Both the position numbers and the translations under genes were made by a program. 64,000 nt of DNA from Panopea generosa (Eukaryota; Mollusca; Bivalvia; Adapedonta; Hiatellidae): the NCBI GenBank assembly GCA_029582155.1, contig CM055902.1:15078086-15142085 (forward strand), read 5' to 3'. The notes below the pieces were generated by a model. The model saw only the letters and a list, made by a program, of their open reading frames with translations, did no database searches and was not told where the DNA came from. Positions 44,600 to 56,184 of the stretch are shown here, in pieces (position 1 is the stretch's first letter; the number at the start of each line of letters is the position of its first letter).

Positions 44600-45240
44600 T
44601 CTAGGAAATACACTTGTTATTAACTCACTATTTTAACTTGAGTTTAGTGCGCCTACTTACACCTACTTTTATTTTTCTAGGAGATATACTTTTTATTACT
44701 TTTATCGGTTCCTCTAAATACGCTAACTTAAACTTGAGTTTAGTGCGCCTACTTACACCTACTTTTGTTTTTCTAGGAGATACATTTGTTATTACTTTAT
44801 CGATTTCTCTAAATACACTATTAAAACTTGAGTTAAGTGCGCCTACTTACACCTACTTTTGTTTTTTTACAAGATATATTTGTTATCACTTTTATCGATT
44901 CCTCTTAATACACAACTTAAACTTGAATTAAGTGCGCCTGCTTGCGCCTAATTTTGTTTATCAAATCCTCTAAATACGCAACTTAAACTTGAATTTAGTG
45001 CGCTTACTTACACCTACTTTTGTATTTCTACGAGATATATTTGTTATTACTTTTATCGATTCCTCTTAATACACTACTTAAACTTGAATTAAGTGCGCCG
45101 GCTTGCGCCTACTTTTGTTTTTTCTAGGAGATACATTTGTTATTACTTTTATCGAATCCTCTAAATACACAACTTAAACTTGAGTTTAGTGCGCCTAATT
45201 ACACCTACTTTTGTTTTTCTAGGATATACATTTGTTATCA
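44600..45240. repeat. ~95-bp satellite, about seven copies
   Basis: AAACTTGAGTTTAGTGCGCC and TACTTACACCTACTTTTG recur at 44647, 44743, 44837, 44932, 44998, 45093 and 45189. One unit (44932-44998) is shortened to 66 bp. Confidence 0.88.
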
Positions 45241-45244
45241 TTTT

Positions 45245-45795
45245 TGGGGTCAATCCATAATAACAAGATCAATGAACATTAAATTCAATATGTAAAAAAT
45301 AATAAATAAAAGCAAACTTGTACTTGATTTACCGTCTAAACTTAAAAGCAGACGAAAGAGTCAACAGACGACATGTTTACCTTTGTCATCAGCAAGCATT
45401 TCAGTTTAACCCATATTAATAACGTTGTAATTTATTATCCCTACTTAGCGTCAGGTTCCCTATGCATTTTTATGACCTTTGATTTACGATGCAGTTTATG
45501 GATCTCAATACTAATAAAACAATTCTCGTTCCTATTTATAGCACTTATCATATCATTGATTTTATTAATCGAATTAGTTTGTTTATAATTTCTGTGTTGG
45601 TTGTTGCTATCGTCTGCTGTAAAACATTATCACTAATCAATTTTATAATCGCATATATTTGCATGTATTTATACAAAATCGTCTCTATTCACAAACGTTG
45701 AATATATTACACGCCGCTGTTTTTATAAACAGAGTTATTTGCATTAAGGCCAACGGGCCACACATAATATATATTATTTGTTATTGGTTTCAGAG
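45245..45795. other. Intergenic, nothing recognised
   Basis: Short hydrophobic open frames reflect T-richness; no start context, splice sites or domain. Confidence 0.5.
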
Positions 45796-45797
45796 AG

Positions 45798-46015
45798 GAT
45801 CCATCGTGGCCGAGTGGTCAAATGCGCCGTCTCAAGATCACTTACCTCTCATCTATAAGGTCGTAGGTTCGAATCTTTATGTGAGACGGTTTGCCAGTTA
45901 CTTGCAGAAGGACGGTGGTTCGACTCAGATTCATTCTGAGGTCTTTCTCCAGCAGTTAAACTGGATATGCTCTATATTACCTGTAATTTGTTGAAAATGG
46001 CATTACACCCCATTC
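45798..46015 (+). mobile_element. Family D SINE
   Basis: The head is CGTGGCCGAGTGGTCAAATG, with box B GGTTCGAATC, body ACTTGCAGAAGGACGGTGG and end GAAAATGGCATTACACCCC. Confidence 0.85.
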
Positions 46016-46097
46016 AAAAAATATAATACAAGTGAGTGTTTCCCTGTATACAATAGTTAAGTAAAGATACGTATATTCTCGTAATAAAATGTATGGT

Positions 46098-46405
46098 TAT
46101 AAGTAAGTAAGTGAGTGAGTGAGTGAGTGAGTGAGTGAGTGAGTGAGTGAGTGAGTGAGTGAGTGAGTGAGTGAGTGAGTGAGTGAGTGAGTGAGTGAGT
46201 GAGTGAGTGAGTGAGTGAGTGAGTGAGTGAGTGAGTGAGTGAGTGAGTGAGTGAGTGAGTGAGTGAGTGAGTGAGTGAGTGAGTGAGTGAGTGAGTGAGT
46301 GAGTGAGTGAGTGAGTGAGTGAGTGAGTGAGTGAGTGAGTGAGTGAGTGAGTGAGTGAGTGAGTGAGTGAGTGAGTGAGCGAGTGAGTGAGTGAGTGAGT
46401 GAGTA
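46098..46405. repeat. ~300-bp (GAGT)n tetranucleotide repeat
   Basis: About 75 units of GAGT/GTGA run with only one or two variants (GAGC near 46380). The purity suggests a young, unstable locus. Confidence 0.97.
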
Positions 46406-46749
46406 TTTTATCAAAGTGACATGTGCATGGCATACATGACAAAGAAAAATGATACTAAATAGATAAATAAATAGCACCCGGCCCAATGGGCCTGTAAGTC
46501 ACCTACAATTAAAAATAATTGTAACACATCAAAGTTTATATAATGTACACATGCATAGGTTGAGTGGTAATAGTTATATAACTTGTGGCTACAAATGACT
46601 TCTTGAACCATTCTTATGTCTTTTATGTAGTTGTGTATGAATGAAATCGATTTAAAAGTTAATTGAGCAAATAGCACGAAAAAAAATGACACCAGTTATA
46701 TATATAAATAAATGAATAATATTTCGTCTAATTTTATATCTTCCGTGGT

Positions 46750-46935
46750 GTTTAATAACGTTTATCAGTAATTCAGTCATATCACAATATACCTGCTGCC
46801 ATGCCGAACACGCATACTATGACACCTCACCTAGTTGAATTACACTGACAACCGGTGCTAGATACTGACTGTTATGACCCGAGTGTGGGTTAATATTCCA
46901 CATGCAAGACTGGGGTTTAACCTTGAGTGATCACA
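46750..46935 (-). mobile_element. Old diverged family C SINE
   Basis: It shares scattered blocks with 1548-1700 (TGGTGTTTA, CAGTCATATC, CATGCCG, ATTACACTGACA). The head and tail are worn. Confidence 0.5.
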
Positions 46936-47000
46936 TGCGTCCCTAAAATTCATCTGATTGAGTCAAATCCCCGTCCAGTGCCGAGTTGTATCTTGTGTCT

Positions 47001-47216
47001 AGAGACCCTTACTTCAGTCGGTTACACGTCTAACTATCAATCTAGGGGTCGTGAGTTCGAATCCCCGCCCGGCAAAGGTCTCCGTGATGATTGATATACG
47101 ACATTATGTCTCATTATCATTCGTCTCTCAGCGCTGATTCAAGTGGGAAAGTTATCAGTTACTTGCGGAGACGGGTGTGATCGAGTACTTGTTAACCTTC
47201 CAGGATCCCAGAAAAC
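47001..47216 (+). mobile_element. Family A SINE lacking its 3' end
   Basis: The head (CAGTCGGTTACACGTCTAAC, GAGTTCGAATCCCCGCC) and the body up to the CCAGGATCCCAGAAAACAG region are present. The tail is missing. Confidence 0.85.
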
Positions 47217-47356
47217 AGCTCTTTCGTACACAGGGTTACAAACGAAATGTGTCTCTGATAACATTCTACAAATAGACATTGTGAAATAATAATGTAATCG
47301 CCTAAGAAATGGATTACAAAACATTTACGATGTGTGAACGAACGTGTCAAGACAAA

Positions 47357-47650
47357 ACAAGTACTTTTATTAGCTCGCCGGGACGAAGTCCAAGGAGAGC
47401 TTTTGCCATGACCCCGGCGTCATCGTCGTCGGCGTCGTCGTCGTCTGTAGACACCCAGGTTAAACTTTTGCGTTTATTTAGTTTAACATATCTATGCAAC
47501 CACTCATTGGATGTGAATGAAACTTCGCATTTGTCTTCACCATCATCAATGGAACACACACATATAAGAACCATAACTCTGGGATGCATTGTGCCATAGT
47601 TATGGCCCTTTGTGGACTTAGACACCCAGGTGCGAGCGTTGTTGTCTTCT
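47357..47650. repeat. Unclassified dispersed repeat (GC-richer block)
   Basis: TTAGCTCGCCGGGACGAAG, CGTCATCGTCGTCGGCGTCG and GCCATAGTTATGGCCCTTTG stand out against the AT-rich background and resemble repeats seen often in bivalve assemblies. No gene structure was found. Confidence 0.45.
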
Positions 47651-47837
47651 GACAACTTTTGTTGACACTTTGCAGTGGTAATTCTGTTTAAGTATCACAT
47701 GTCATTTGACTCAATTCGAAGAGGTTAACAAGTCATAAATGTTCAACAGATTAACTTCATGCTTTATATTGATATTATTACTGCATTCAAGTAGCGCCAC
47801 CATGAACCGCTTCACAAACATCTAGTACCTGAAGGTG

Positions 47838-48229
47838 TAGTCTTAATCATATGCGACGCTTGCTTTTCTAAAAGACAAACGTTTTAACAAGTTGTGCAGA
47901 AGAAACGTTTGGATTTGAATGTAAGATTTTATTAGCAGAAACAAACACACTTCTGTAATGGTTAAATTTTAATGCAATTTAAAAGTATTTATTCGGGCGG
48001 AAGTCATTTCAATTATCATGTACAAGAGCTTTGTCATAAAAAATATCTAATAATATAAAAGTAATGAAAACAGAAATAAACATCCAAACGAAACTCTTTT
48101 AAAATATTATGGAAATATCCATAAAAACATTATTTGAATTTCGCTGAATAGAAATGATTTTTGTTCTCAGTCGGGCTTGTCGAGACGTTTGTTTTTTAGA
48201 AAAGCAAGCGTCGCATATGGTCAAGACTA
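47838..48229. mobile_element. Mutator-like MITE candidate: ~55-bp TIRs and a perfect 9-bp target-site duplication
   Basis: The left end TAGTCTTAATCATATGCGAC and onward (GCTTGCTTTTCTAAAAGACAAACG) matches the inverted right end (TAGTCTTGACCATATGCGAC, then GCTTGCTTTTCTAAAAAACAAACG). CTGAAGGTG flanks both sides exactly (47829-47837 and 48230-48238). It is 392 bp and non-coding. Long TIRs with a 9-bp duplication are the Mutator/MULE pattern. Confidence 0.85.
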
Positions 48230-48535
48230 CTGAAGGTGTAACAAACGTATTGGAAGCAGGAAATGTCTCGATAAGGACGGTCATTAATAAGCATTGTTTC
48301 TATTCGTAAAGGAGAATATGTGATTTTATTGACATTGTTAACCTATTTGAAACATATATACATATATTTTAAATATGAAAAAGAATTCTAGTAAGTGCAT
48401 TGGTCGAATTTAGCATGCTAAATTATCACTTTAAATAAACTTTGAGCGAAGGAGGTTCACAAACTGACATGTTAAGTCAAACAGAGACCTGATTAATTAG
48501 AATAATGAAACTCATTCAGTGTTGATTATAAATAG

Positions 48536-48748
48536 ATTTAGTTTTAAACTTATTTACTGTACTTCGATTGTGAACCAAGTTATTACAACTAAGATAAATC
48601 ATGCTCGAAGTCTTCTGGGTAGAACCAGTGCTACACATATGCGGAAAAAAGTGTGTTGCTCAAGGACACCACACATCGCCGTGGCAGAGGATCGGTGCCA
48701 CGACCCTTCGGCCATAGGGCCGATGCTCTAGCACTGGACCACGCACTT
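48536..48748 (-). mobile_element. Family B SINE, left member of a head-to-head pair
   Basis: The tail end is TTTAAACTTATTTACTG, the body TCTGGGTAGAACCAGTGCTA, and the head CACTGGACCACGC. Confidence 0.85.
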
Positions 48749-48818
48749 CACCAAATAAATAGAATACTGCATACGTCAGCGATATACTATGTGTGATAGA
48801 TATCGGTTAACATAAGAA

Positions 48819-49002
48819 GCGCGTGGCCCAGTGGTAGAGCATCGCCTCAAAGATCGGAGGGTCGTGGGTTCAATTCTTAACCACGACTATGTGTCGTGTA
48901 ATTGAGCAAAACAATATATCGGCATATACTCAGTACTATTCTCGAAGACTTCGAGCGTGGTTTGTATACGTTGTAACAGAAGCAAAATAAATAAGTTTAA
49001 AC
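48819..49002 (+). mobile_element. Family B SINE, right member of a head-to-head pair
   Basis: The head is GCGTGGCCCAGTGGTAGAGC and box B GGGTTCAATTC, with AATAAGTTTAAAC at the 3' end. It is separated by about 70 bp from the opposite-strand copy at 48536-48748. Confidence 0.85.
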
Positions 49003-49029
49003 TAACATAGGTAAATTTTAATTTCCAAA

Positions 49030-49460
49030 TCGAGAACTGACAATCCAAATATGGTCGTATGTGGTATAAATGATCACTACAAGTTGGGATTCTAGTTTTA
49101 TTTTAAATAAAGGAACCAATGTCTATTTTGGTTCAGTAAGTGGACTTTCATTTTAAGATAGGAATACTTTGGACAAACAGGAAATTCTGTTTTATCATCT
49201 ATTTTAGGTACTTCTTCAATCTTTTTATGCATAACACTTAAATCTGTGTCTTTAAAAGTTGATTTAATATATTAGAGACCAGCAAGCCAATCAAGGGATA
49301 ACATTGTGAATTTTCATAAATCTTGTTCTCAAGAGCCGACCTGCTTAAATTGTTCATACTTTGATATAAATGATCCCTTTTAGTAGGGGTTTCAAGTTTT
49401 GTCAACTAAAAGGGCTAGAGTTTGTGTTTAGGCCCAGTAAGGTATTCCATTACCATTCGT
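49030..49460. repeat. Unclassified dispersed repeat related to 20930-21690
   Basis: Shared blocks are listed in that entry. There are no coding features. Confidence 0.45.
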
Positions 49461-49696
49461 GAGCAGAAACAATTAAACCGAGTCTGCCATGTCCCTATCT
49501 TGGTTGCGGTCTGTTTTTCAAAGTGATCGTTTTATCATATATCATTGTCTCTCACAGAGCCGTCTTGTGTTAACCGCCGTATGCTTACAAGACAGCCTGT
49601 TTTATAGTTCAATTGTCGACGGTTTAACGTTGCTTTCATTGATATCATTAAGTATCATACATACACCATATGTTTGAAGTGCAAAAAAATAACATA

Positions 49697-50066
49697 GTTT
49701 CAAGTTTCAAGTTTATTCAGCAATTGGCAAATTATGCCTTTTGGCCATTTACAAAGTTTACAAAGACATATGGCAAAGACAATACATATTGTAACAAATA
49801 TATAAAACATAACAACACATCACATGTACAATAATCCTGCGAAACAATTGTACTTTCAAGGGTACAATTTTTCTTATTACAAGAGCTTCTTTAGTAAATT
49901 TTGAAATTTTGAACAACATTTTTTCATTCTTAGGCGACATGATATCTATAAATTTATTTACTGTAGGCCAAGCCATGCGGCCTAAATATTTAGTACGAAC
50001 ATAATTGATTAAGTAAATATAGAAGACATATTTATTATTGTGTCGTCTGCGTCGCATGGCAAACAC
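49697..50066 (-). mobile_element. Possible LINE 3' end with (AACTTGA)-type tail
   Basis: On the minus strand a 102-codon open frame (50066-49758) is followed by a short region ending GAATAAACTTGAAACTTGAAAC at 49720-49697 (a tandem AACTTGA-type tail, as some LINEs carry). No reverse-transcriptase motif is visible, so the class is uncertain. Confidence 0.35.
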
Positions 50067-50069
50067 ATA

Positions 50070-51035
50070 GGGTTTTGTTTGTCCGGCGTCGTCGTCGGGG
50101 TCGCTGTCGTTGTCCCGGTTGATGGTTTCAGATAAATTACTTCAAATCACTTTATGGTATGATTATGAAACTTTGAAGGGACATTGTTCAGGATGAGTAC
50201 TTGAAGCTTGTTAATTTAGGGAGACGGGGTACAAGGTCAATGTAACATTGGTATCAAAAATTGAGTTCTAATCAAATACTGGTGAATGGTTTGGACCATT
50301 GTTCTTAAACTTGCTAATCGGGTTGGTAATGCTCTACAGACGACTTTGGGAGCACTAAGTCAAAGTTCGTGATGACGGTAACCCTGTCTGGTGTCTTTAA
50401 TTTCAATTATATTATCTGATACTTTGGGTTGGGCAAGGCAGCTGACGTGACTAATGTAACACATTTCTAGTAGATGTAACAGTCATTGTTGTTTTTTCTC
50501 GTCAATGAATAAATCATCTCTCTTAAATGTATATATAAAGTATTAGAATGGAAACATTCATTGTACGGAGAACTCTCTTGGTGAAGGCCGATTATTGACC
50601 AAACTGTTTTGTAAGCATGTAGCATGTATTTTCGTGTGTGCATATGTATATTTGTTTCGTCCATTAAACTGCATATACAAGCCTGAGATAAAACGCAATG
50701 TTGGCAAAGCTACAGTTGAGCACGTTGATTGGTCAGTTGCTTCAACTGAAAGTTTTAATGCGTCACATTTAGTTAGCGTTCAATTGCTATGAATTATGGG
50801 ACAGACATAGAGTTCCCTGCTTTTTTTTTTATTTGGGGTTAATAGACCAGATTCGGGAAATATCAAGCTCTGGGATAGACTAGTCCTGAGACAAGACATC
50901 AAAGCAAAATGCATCTTGCATATCATCATGTATTTGCTTAATAGTTAAAATTAAGATGTTCCTTTATGTCTTGGTTTTACATACATGAAAATGTAGCTTA
51001 TTAATAGGGACACACGGCAATGCTTATTTGTCAGG
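50070..51035. other. Intergenic, repeat-like at the left
   Basis: TTTTGTTTGTCCGGCGTCGT and GTCGTCGGGGTCGCTGTCG (50070-50120) look like the GC-richer dispersed repeats at 42180 and 47400. The rest is unremarkable. Confidence 0.4.
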
Positions 51036-51037
51036 GC

Positions 51038-51264
51038 TGCGTTTCACAAAATAACTTCATCGAGGTAAGTCAATTTGACTATTTCTCCGTTGTCTGTTCA
51101 AATTTTGATCTACATTTAAAATGTTTGTATTTTCAGAAAATATTTAACTTTCTGCAAGATTTGAGCCAACTTGGCTTCATTTGGATGAAAGTTAAAAATG
51201 ATATGAATAATTGTTGGTTCACGTTTACGACGATTTTTGCCATAAGTTTTTTTGCGAAACGCAT
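51038..51264. mobile_element. MITE family with CTGCGTTTCAC/GATGCGTTTCAC ends, copy 1
   Basis: The ends are CTGCGTTTCACAAAATAA and the inverse of TTTTTTTGCGAAACGCAT. The body is homologous throughout to the copy at 58130-58366. There is no transposase; its open frame is incidental. Confidence 0.82.
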
Positions 51265-51269
51265 TCCAT

Positions 51270-53130
51270 CTTAAACAGAAGTTGAATATTTTATGAATGC
51301 GATTTAAGACTGTTATAAACTATGGGAAATGCAGTGATCTTTAAGTTTTTGCATTAGAGTATAACACACATTAGGTGGGAGATGGCAGGTACTAGGTACG
51401 AATGTAATGGCAGCAATGAGCTCGGTCATGTAGGACTATTTTTAGACACTTCATTGGCTTATCGGGAGAAGTTATCGCCCATGATGTCGACGGTTTTATT
51501 TCTTAACTGGCTAAACCGTGATATTTGGTTTTATTTTGTCTTTATAACTGTTTCATTATTAAATTGCCAACACATTACATGTACATGAACATGTACAACG
51601 TCGAGTCATTAAGTTAAAAATATATGCTTTATTGTGATAAAATAAAAAAAATAATATCCCTACACAAAGGCTGGCATAAAATTAACTGCAATAAGACATC
51701 ACTGGTGTTAAAAAGTAATGTATTTATGAGCATTTAAGGACTTCTTTTTAAAAGAATCTCAGGGTGTCACTTCTAATCTCTATCATAAACAACATTCTGT
51801 ATTTTATAGTTTAGTGTTTTCATTTTATATCAGAAAAAAAATGTTATCTAAATAAAAGCAAAATGTTTAAATTTCAGGATTATTTCATAGAATGGGTGTA
51901 TTATATATAAACTTAAAATAACAATATTGTCTTACTTAAAATGTGTAAACCAAAATAAAATCTCGCGTTTTTAACTTAAAAGATCGTGCTTATCGAATAA
52001 CGTACTATTGTAAGTTATGATACTAATTGCAGTCATGTTGCCTTTGTGGCTGTTTACGTCATCAGGTGACCATATATTGCCTTAATTTCTTTCAGTTTAT
52101 GTTTGTTCTGTCAACCATAAATGTAAAAGAAAACATATCTTTCTACTTAAGGTAATTAAATATACGGTTCCCTCACTTGACAAATGTCAGCGTTAACATA
52201 AATCATTAGTACCAGATCAAGTGTTTGCAGATTTCAATGATAAATTGCAAAATTTCCTTTTAAATTGACACACAGTGTTTTTGATGAACACTTTAATTTG
52301 GGTCAACGGTCAAACGTGTAAAGACAGGTTTTGATACTTGAACATGGGGAAACTCATTACCATAATTACCAAGTACCTCTTTAGATTATTTCTAATCTCG
52401 TGTTTTCAGCATGTATATCGGAAGATCCTGTTCAAATTGATTATCCTTTTTCAATGACATGTGTATCAAAATGTGATTGGTATAGTGCAGTAAATATTAA
52501 TAAACAGTGATATCTCGACTTTCAGTCTTCAAAGTTGCCGCTATTGTTTATTCTTAAGGTTGAAGGTTTGTCTTTGTGTTAAGCTTTGTGAAAACAACAT
52601 CGTAAATGATAACCTCGCTTGCTCATAAATATTTTTTTTAAAAAAGTGTTTACATTAAACATCAGTTTCAGAGCAAAATTAAAATTTACTAATTCAGAAG
52701 TTATTTTAAGACGTTATGAAAAGAGGACACTGTTGTACTTGTTTATGAAGTAAGTATTTAATATTTAGTATAAGGAAGTGTTTTTATGATTTTGTTTACT
52801 TTAATAAGATGTAAACTTATTCGGTTATAATTAACTGTTCAATTGTTATATGAAATTTAATTTCTCATGAACCTTCAAAACATTCATTTCTTAATGAGCA
52901 AACGGGTGGAATTTAATATTTATCACATAATTTACGATGTATCCGTGTAATAAGTCCATCACATTTTTTAATCATTCTAGTGTAATATTTTATTCATCGC
53001 TCGGTGTTTTCCGTTACAAATCTGCGTTGGTACGTAAAATACCGAACTACTTTCCGACTTTTCTAATTGTATAATTATATAAGGTGTAAGTCCACCATTG
53101 ATTTGTGTTCTTTATTCTATAGTAAATAAA
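51270..53130. other. Intergenic, nothing recognised
   Basis: AT-rich, no ORF with coding character. Confidence 0.5.
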
Positions 53131-53143
53131 AAATGGTTTAAGG

Positions 53144-53148
<5 letters not shown>

Positions 53149-53211
<63 letters not shown>

Positions 53212-53478
53212 TTTAGCGTCATTTTATGCCATCGATGGCTAACAGACGATCAGTTAACGTAACCACTGTTTCCTGGGATTAACCAGTACTCCAGCACACC
53301 CCATCTCCGCAAGTAACTGATAACTTTCCCACTTGAATCAGAGGTGAGAGACGAATGATAATGAGGCACAATGTCGTATATCAATCATCACGGAGACTGT
53401 TGCCGGGCGGGGGATTCGAACTCACGACCCCTGGATTGATAGTCAGACGCGTAACCGACTGAGCTAATCGGGTCCGAC
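53149..53478 (-). mobile_element. Full-length tRNA-derived SINE (family A) with (TCAA)n tail and 13-bp target-site duplication
   Basis: On the minus strand the tRNA-like head reads box A TTAGCTCAGTCGG and box B GTTCGAATCCCC, then a conserved body including GTGATGATTGATATACGACA, and a (TCAA)n tail (53205-53149). A perfect 13-bp duplication, GTTTAAGGTTTGA, flanks it at 53136-53148 and 53479-53491. It is the best-preserved member of the family in the window. Confidence 0.9.
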
Positions 53479-53494
53479 GTTTAAGGTTTGAGAT

Positions 53495-56090
53495 AGATAG
53501 AGAGACCCAAATGAAAGAAGTGAAACTTACATTTTATTGTTTGTCAACCTATGCACTATCAATATATAATGAAAAAAGTAGGGGTCATGTGTCATATAAG
53601 AGATTTGTTTGTCCAGTGTGTACACTGTTGGCAAAGTGAAAGTCATATATTCATATTCCAGTTTCTAAGCATCATATTTTTCTAAATTCACAATTCAAAC
53701 ATCATGATGACATTGGTTTCAGAATGTTCAAAATACATCAATATTGACATTCCAATAGATAAATGAGCATTTAGATAAGGAAAATGTATTTTTAATGAAG
53801 AAGTAAAAAGGATTGTTTATGACCGCCATTATGCGACTCTCCCACGAAAGCATTCCCTGTTTCCAATGGTGATACTATGCCTGAAACATCGATTTGTTGT
53901 GTTGAATTAGTATTATTTTGGGTCGATACGTCATAGGATGATTGATGGAAACAAATATTTCCGCTTTATTCTCGTTTATTATATAGGTAATCTAAACTAT
54001 AAACGGTAATACTATTCAGTCAGTAGGAGTAATAAATCACGAATCGTAGCATCCGATTGAAGTTGCCACTTTATAAATAGGAAAGAAAATCATTCATTTG
54101 TAATCATTTACTATCCTATGTAATGTATTTAACACGTTGTGAAAACAGGCACGAGGCAGAGCTTCGCGTAATATAAATAAGATATATATATATATATATT
54201 CCCTTCAAACAGAGATACGAGATTTGAAATTTCATTTCTTAAATCGTATATTCATATGATATTTTTATCAGTAATATTGAATTTCTTTCTATTTGTTTTC
54301 AAATAAAACCATTGATATCTTGCTTTCTGATAAACACGTGGCCTCATACTAGTATGATAAAATATCACATATATCAATATCATACCGGTAAAAGTACAGA
54401 TATTATTATCAGGTCTGAGCGCATTATAAACACAATACATAAACATGTAGTGTTGTTAAGGTTACACAGTCTCCACGTAATCCTACGTAATATTGAGCAC
54501 CAATTGTTTATCTTAAACATCATATTTTAATGGAGGCCATGTAACTAGTAATACCAATGAATCACCTTTCACTATTCTGTTTCGACTTCAATTGGGAGTT
54601 GGCGGACATATGTGTTTTAAAGGGAGTATATCACAAACGCCTAAAATTGCTTTAAAATAGATAAAAAGGATATCATTATCATTAACAGATTAAATCCGTA
54701 AGGTTTGATATGTTAAGTGCACATTAATATGACAAAATAGGTATTTAAATTGGATTGAAAAAAAATCCCCATTCTAAAATTACACAGCGCTTAAATACTG
54801 CTTGACAGCCTTCGCATCATCATTCAGACTCTTTCTAAGATGAAGCGATTTTACTACGTGTTAACCTGCATAACGGATCAAAGTGAAATCAAAATGAAAT
54901 CACATGACTCATTTAGCACGTCTCAAAATATGCTTTGACAACATGGGGTCATTGAGTATATGGCAATGGATATAAAAATGTTATAAAATTTTTAAATTTC
55001 CTGATGTATTCCTTTTAAAGCTGATATGTTGTCTTGATAACCATTCATGGAACTCAATGGGCCAAACATATATGTAAACTGTTTGAATAATTATGGCCCA
55101 TTTTGTAATTAGAAAATTTGGTTATAGTGTTATTGTTGTTTCTTTTTTCAACCTCATATTTTAGTAACAGCTGACCCATATATAAATAAAATCTAACAAT
55201 TGTCTTCAGTATCATTTAATGATTAATTGGACAAGAGGGACAACTGCGTTTTGATTTTATGCAGTAATAGGACTCCTGTTACAATTCGGTTTAATTTTTG
55301 CGACAAGCTCACACATGTTTTTCACTACCGATAAAGATACTCAAAAGGACACATGCGACGACCCCAGTTTGATTTTAGAAAGAATTATGACCTATTCCAT
55401 TTATACTCATAAGATTTTTTGAACAGCTGACCCTCCAACTGACAATTTGTGTTGAGTTTAACCTGCTATTTTATGCATTTTTTCAAAGAGCGTTAAAGCA
55501 ATATCTTTGAAACTTTTAGACTTGAATAAGAAACAACATTTAGGATAACATTGACCAAGTCTGCATTTCAAAATTTGACAGTAATTGGAATAATTTCATG
55601 ATTATTGAAAAAGGCATTTAAATCACATGATAGTCAAAAGTGGCGGGTTAGATGTTCTTTTCTGTATAAATGTCTCATTTCGATACTGCTGTCAGTGAAC
55701 ACCAACTTGTTAAACATATTTTAAGTCATCGTATTCAGCGTAGTTCATTCATATTTCCAATGACATTCAACATAGGTAACAAACGCTTACCCCATTTCAC
55801 CGTCTTCTTCGTCACCACCTCTAACGAGCATTATGCTGACGTTCTATGCTACCAGTATTTTGAAGCGTAATGATAGTATTTCACTGTTTTTTTAGTAAGA
55901 TGACTGGACAAGCAGATGGCGCCATTCAAGCCCGTGAATCAAAGAATAAATAATGCAAACGCCCAATCTAAAGGACGTGTAAACTGAAATATGGGTACCT
56001 GAGATAAGGGCAGCTATAGTTCAATATTTCATATTATGTTTATATTACAACCGTGCCTGCCATAAAACCGCCACAATGGCTGAAGTGTCC
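53495..56090. other. Intergenic upstream of the plus-strand EGF gene
   Basis: Holds the repeat block at 54730-54990. No exon recognised before the TATA box at 56098. Confidence 0.5.
54730..54990. repeat. Dispersed or duplicated block, copy 2
   Basis: The counterpart of 23800-24050, moderately diverged, same orientation. Confidence 0.65.
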
Positions 56091-56097
56091 ATCTTAA

Positions 56098-56105
56098 TAT
56101 AAAAG
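56098..56105 (+). promoter_or_regulatory. TATA box of the plus-strand EGF gene
   Basis: TATAAAAG stands about 25-30 bp before an initiator-like TCAGCA at 56123-56128 and 84 bp before the ATG. Position and sequence fit a core promoter. Confidence 0.5.
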
Positions 56106-56127
56106 AGAGTTCGTGATCTATTTCAGC

Positions 56128-56184
56128 AACAGTCCTGTGTTTGCTACGTTGTGATACGGATATTGAGAAGGAGCAGGGAAAATG
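56128..56184 (+). other. First exon: 5' UTR ending at the start codon
   Basis: The sequence reads ...GGGAAAATG|gtgaga, so the ATG at 56182-56184 abuts a good GT donor. A TATA box lies about 30 bp upstream of the assumed start of transcription, next to a TCAGCA initiator-like site. The exact 5' end is a guess. In-frame continuation into 59503 gives a signal peptide, which supports this start. Confidence 0.55.

Noticed and set aside
44614-44931. 105-codon hydrophobic repeat ORF
   Set aside because: The frame follows the 95-bp satellite and stops when the unit length changes; there is no coding support.
46014-46486. Open frames encoding repeated Leu-Thr-His-Ser
   Set aside because: Translation of the (GAGT)n microsatellite.
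51020-51274. 84-codon plus-strand ORF
   Set aside because: It coincides with a MITE, and the homologous copy at 58130-58366 does not keep the frame.
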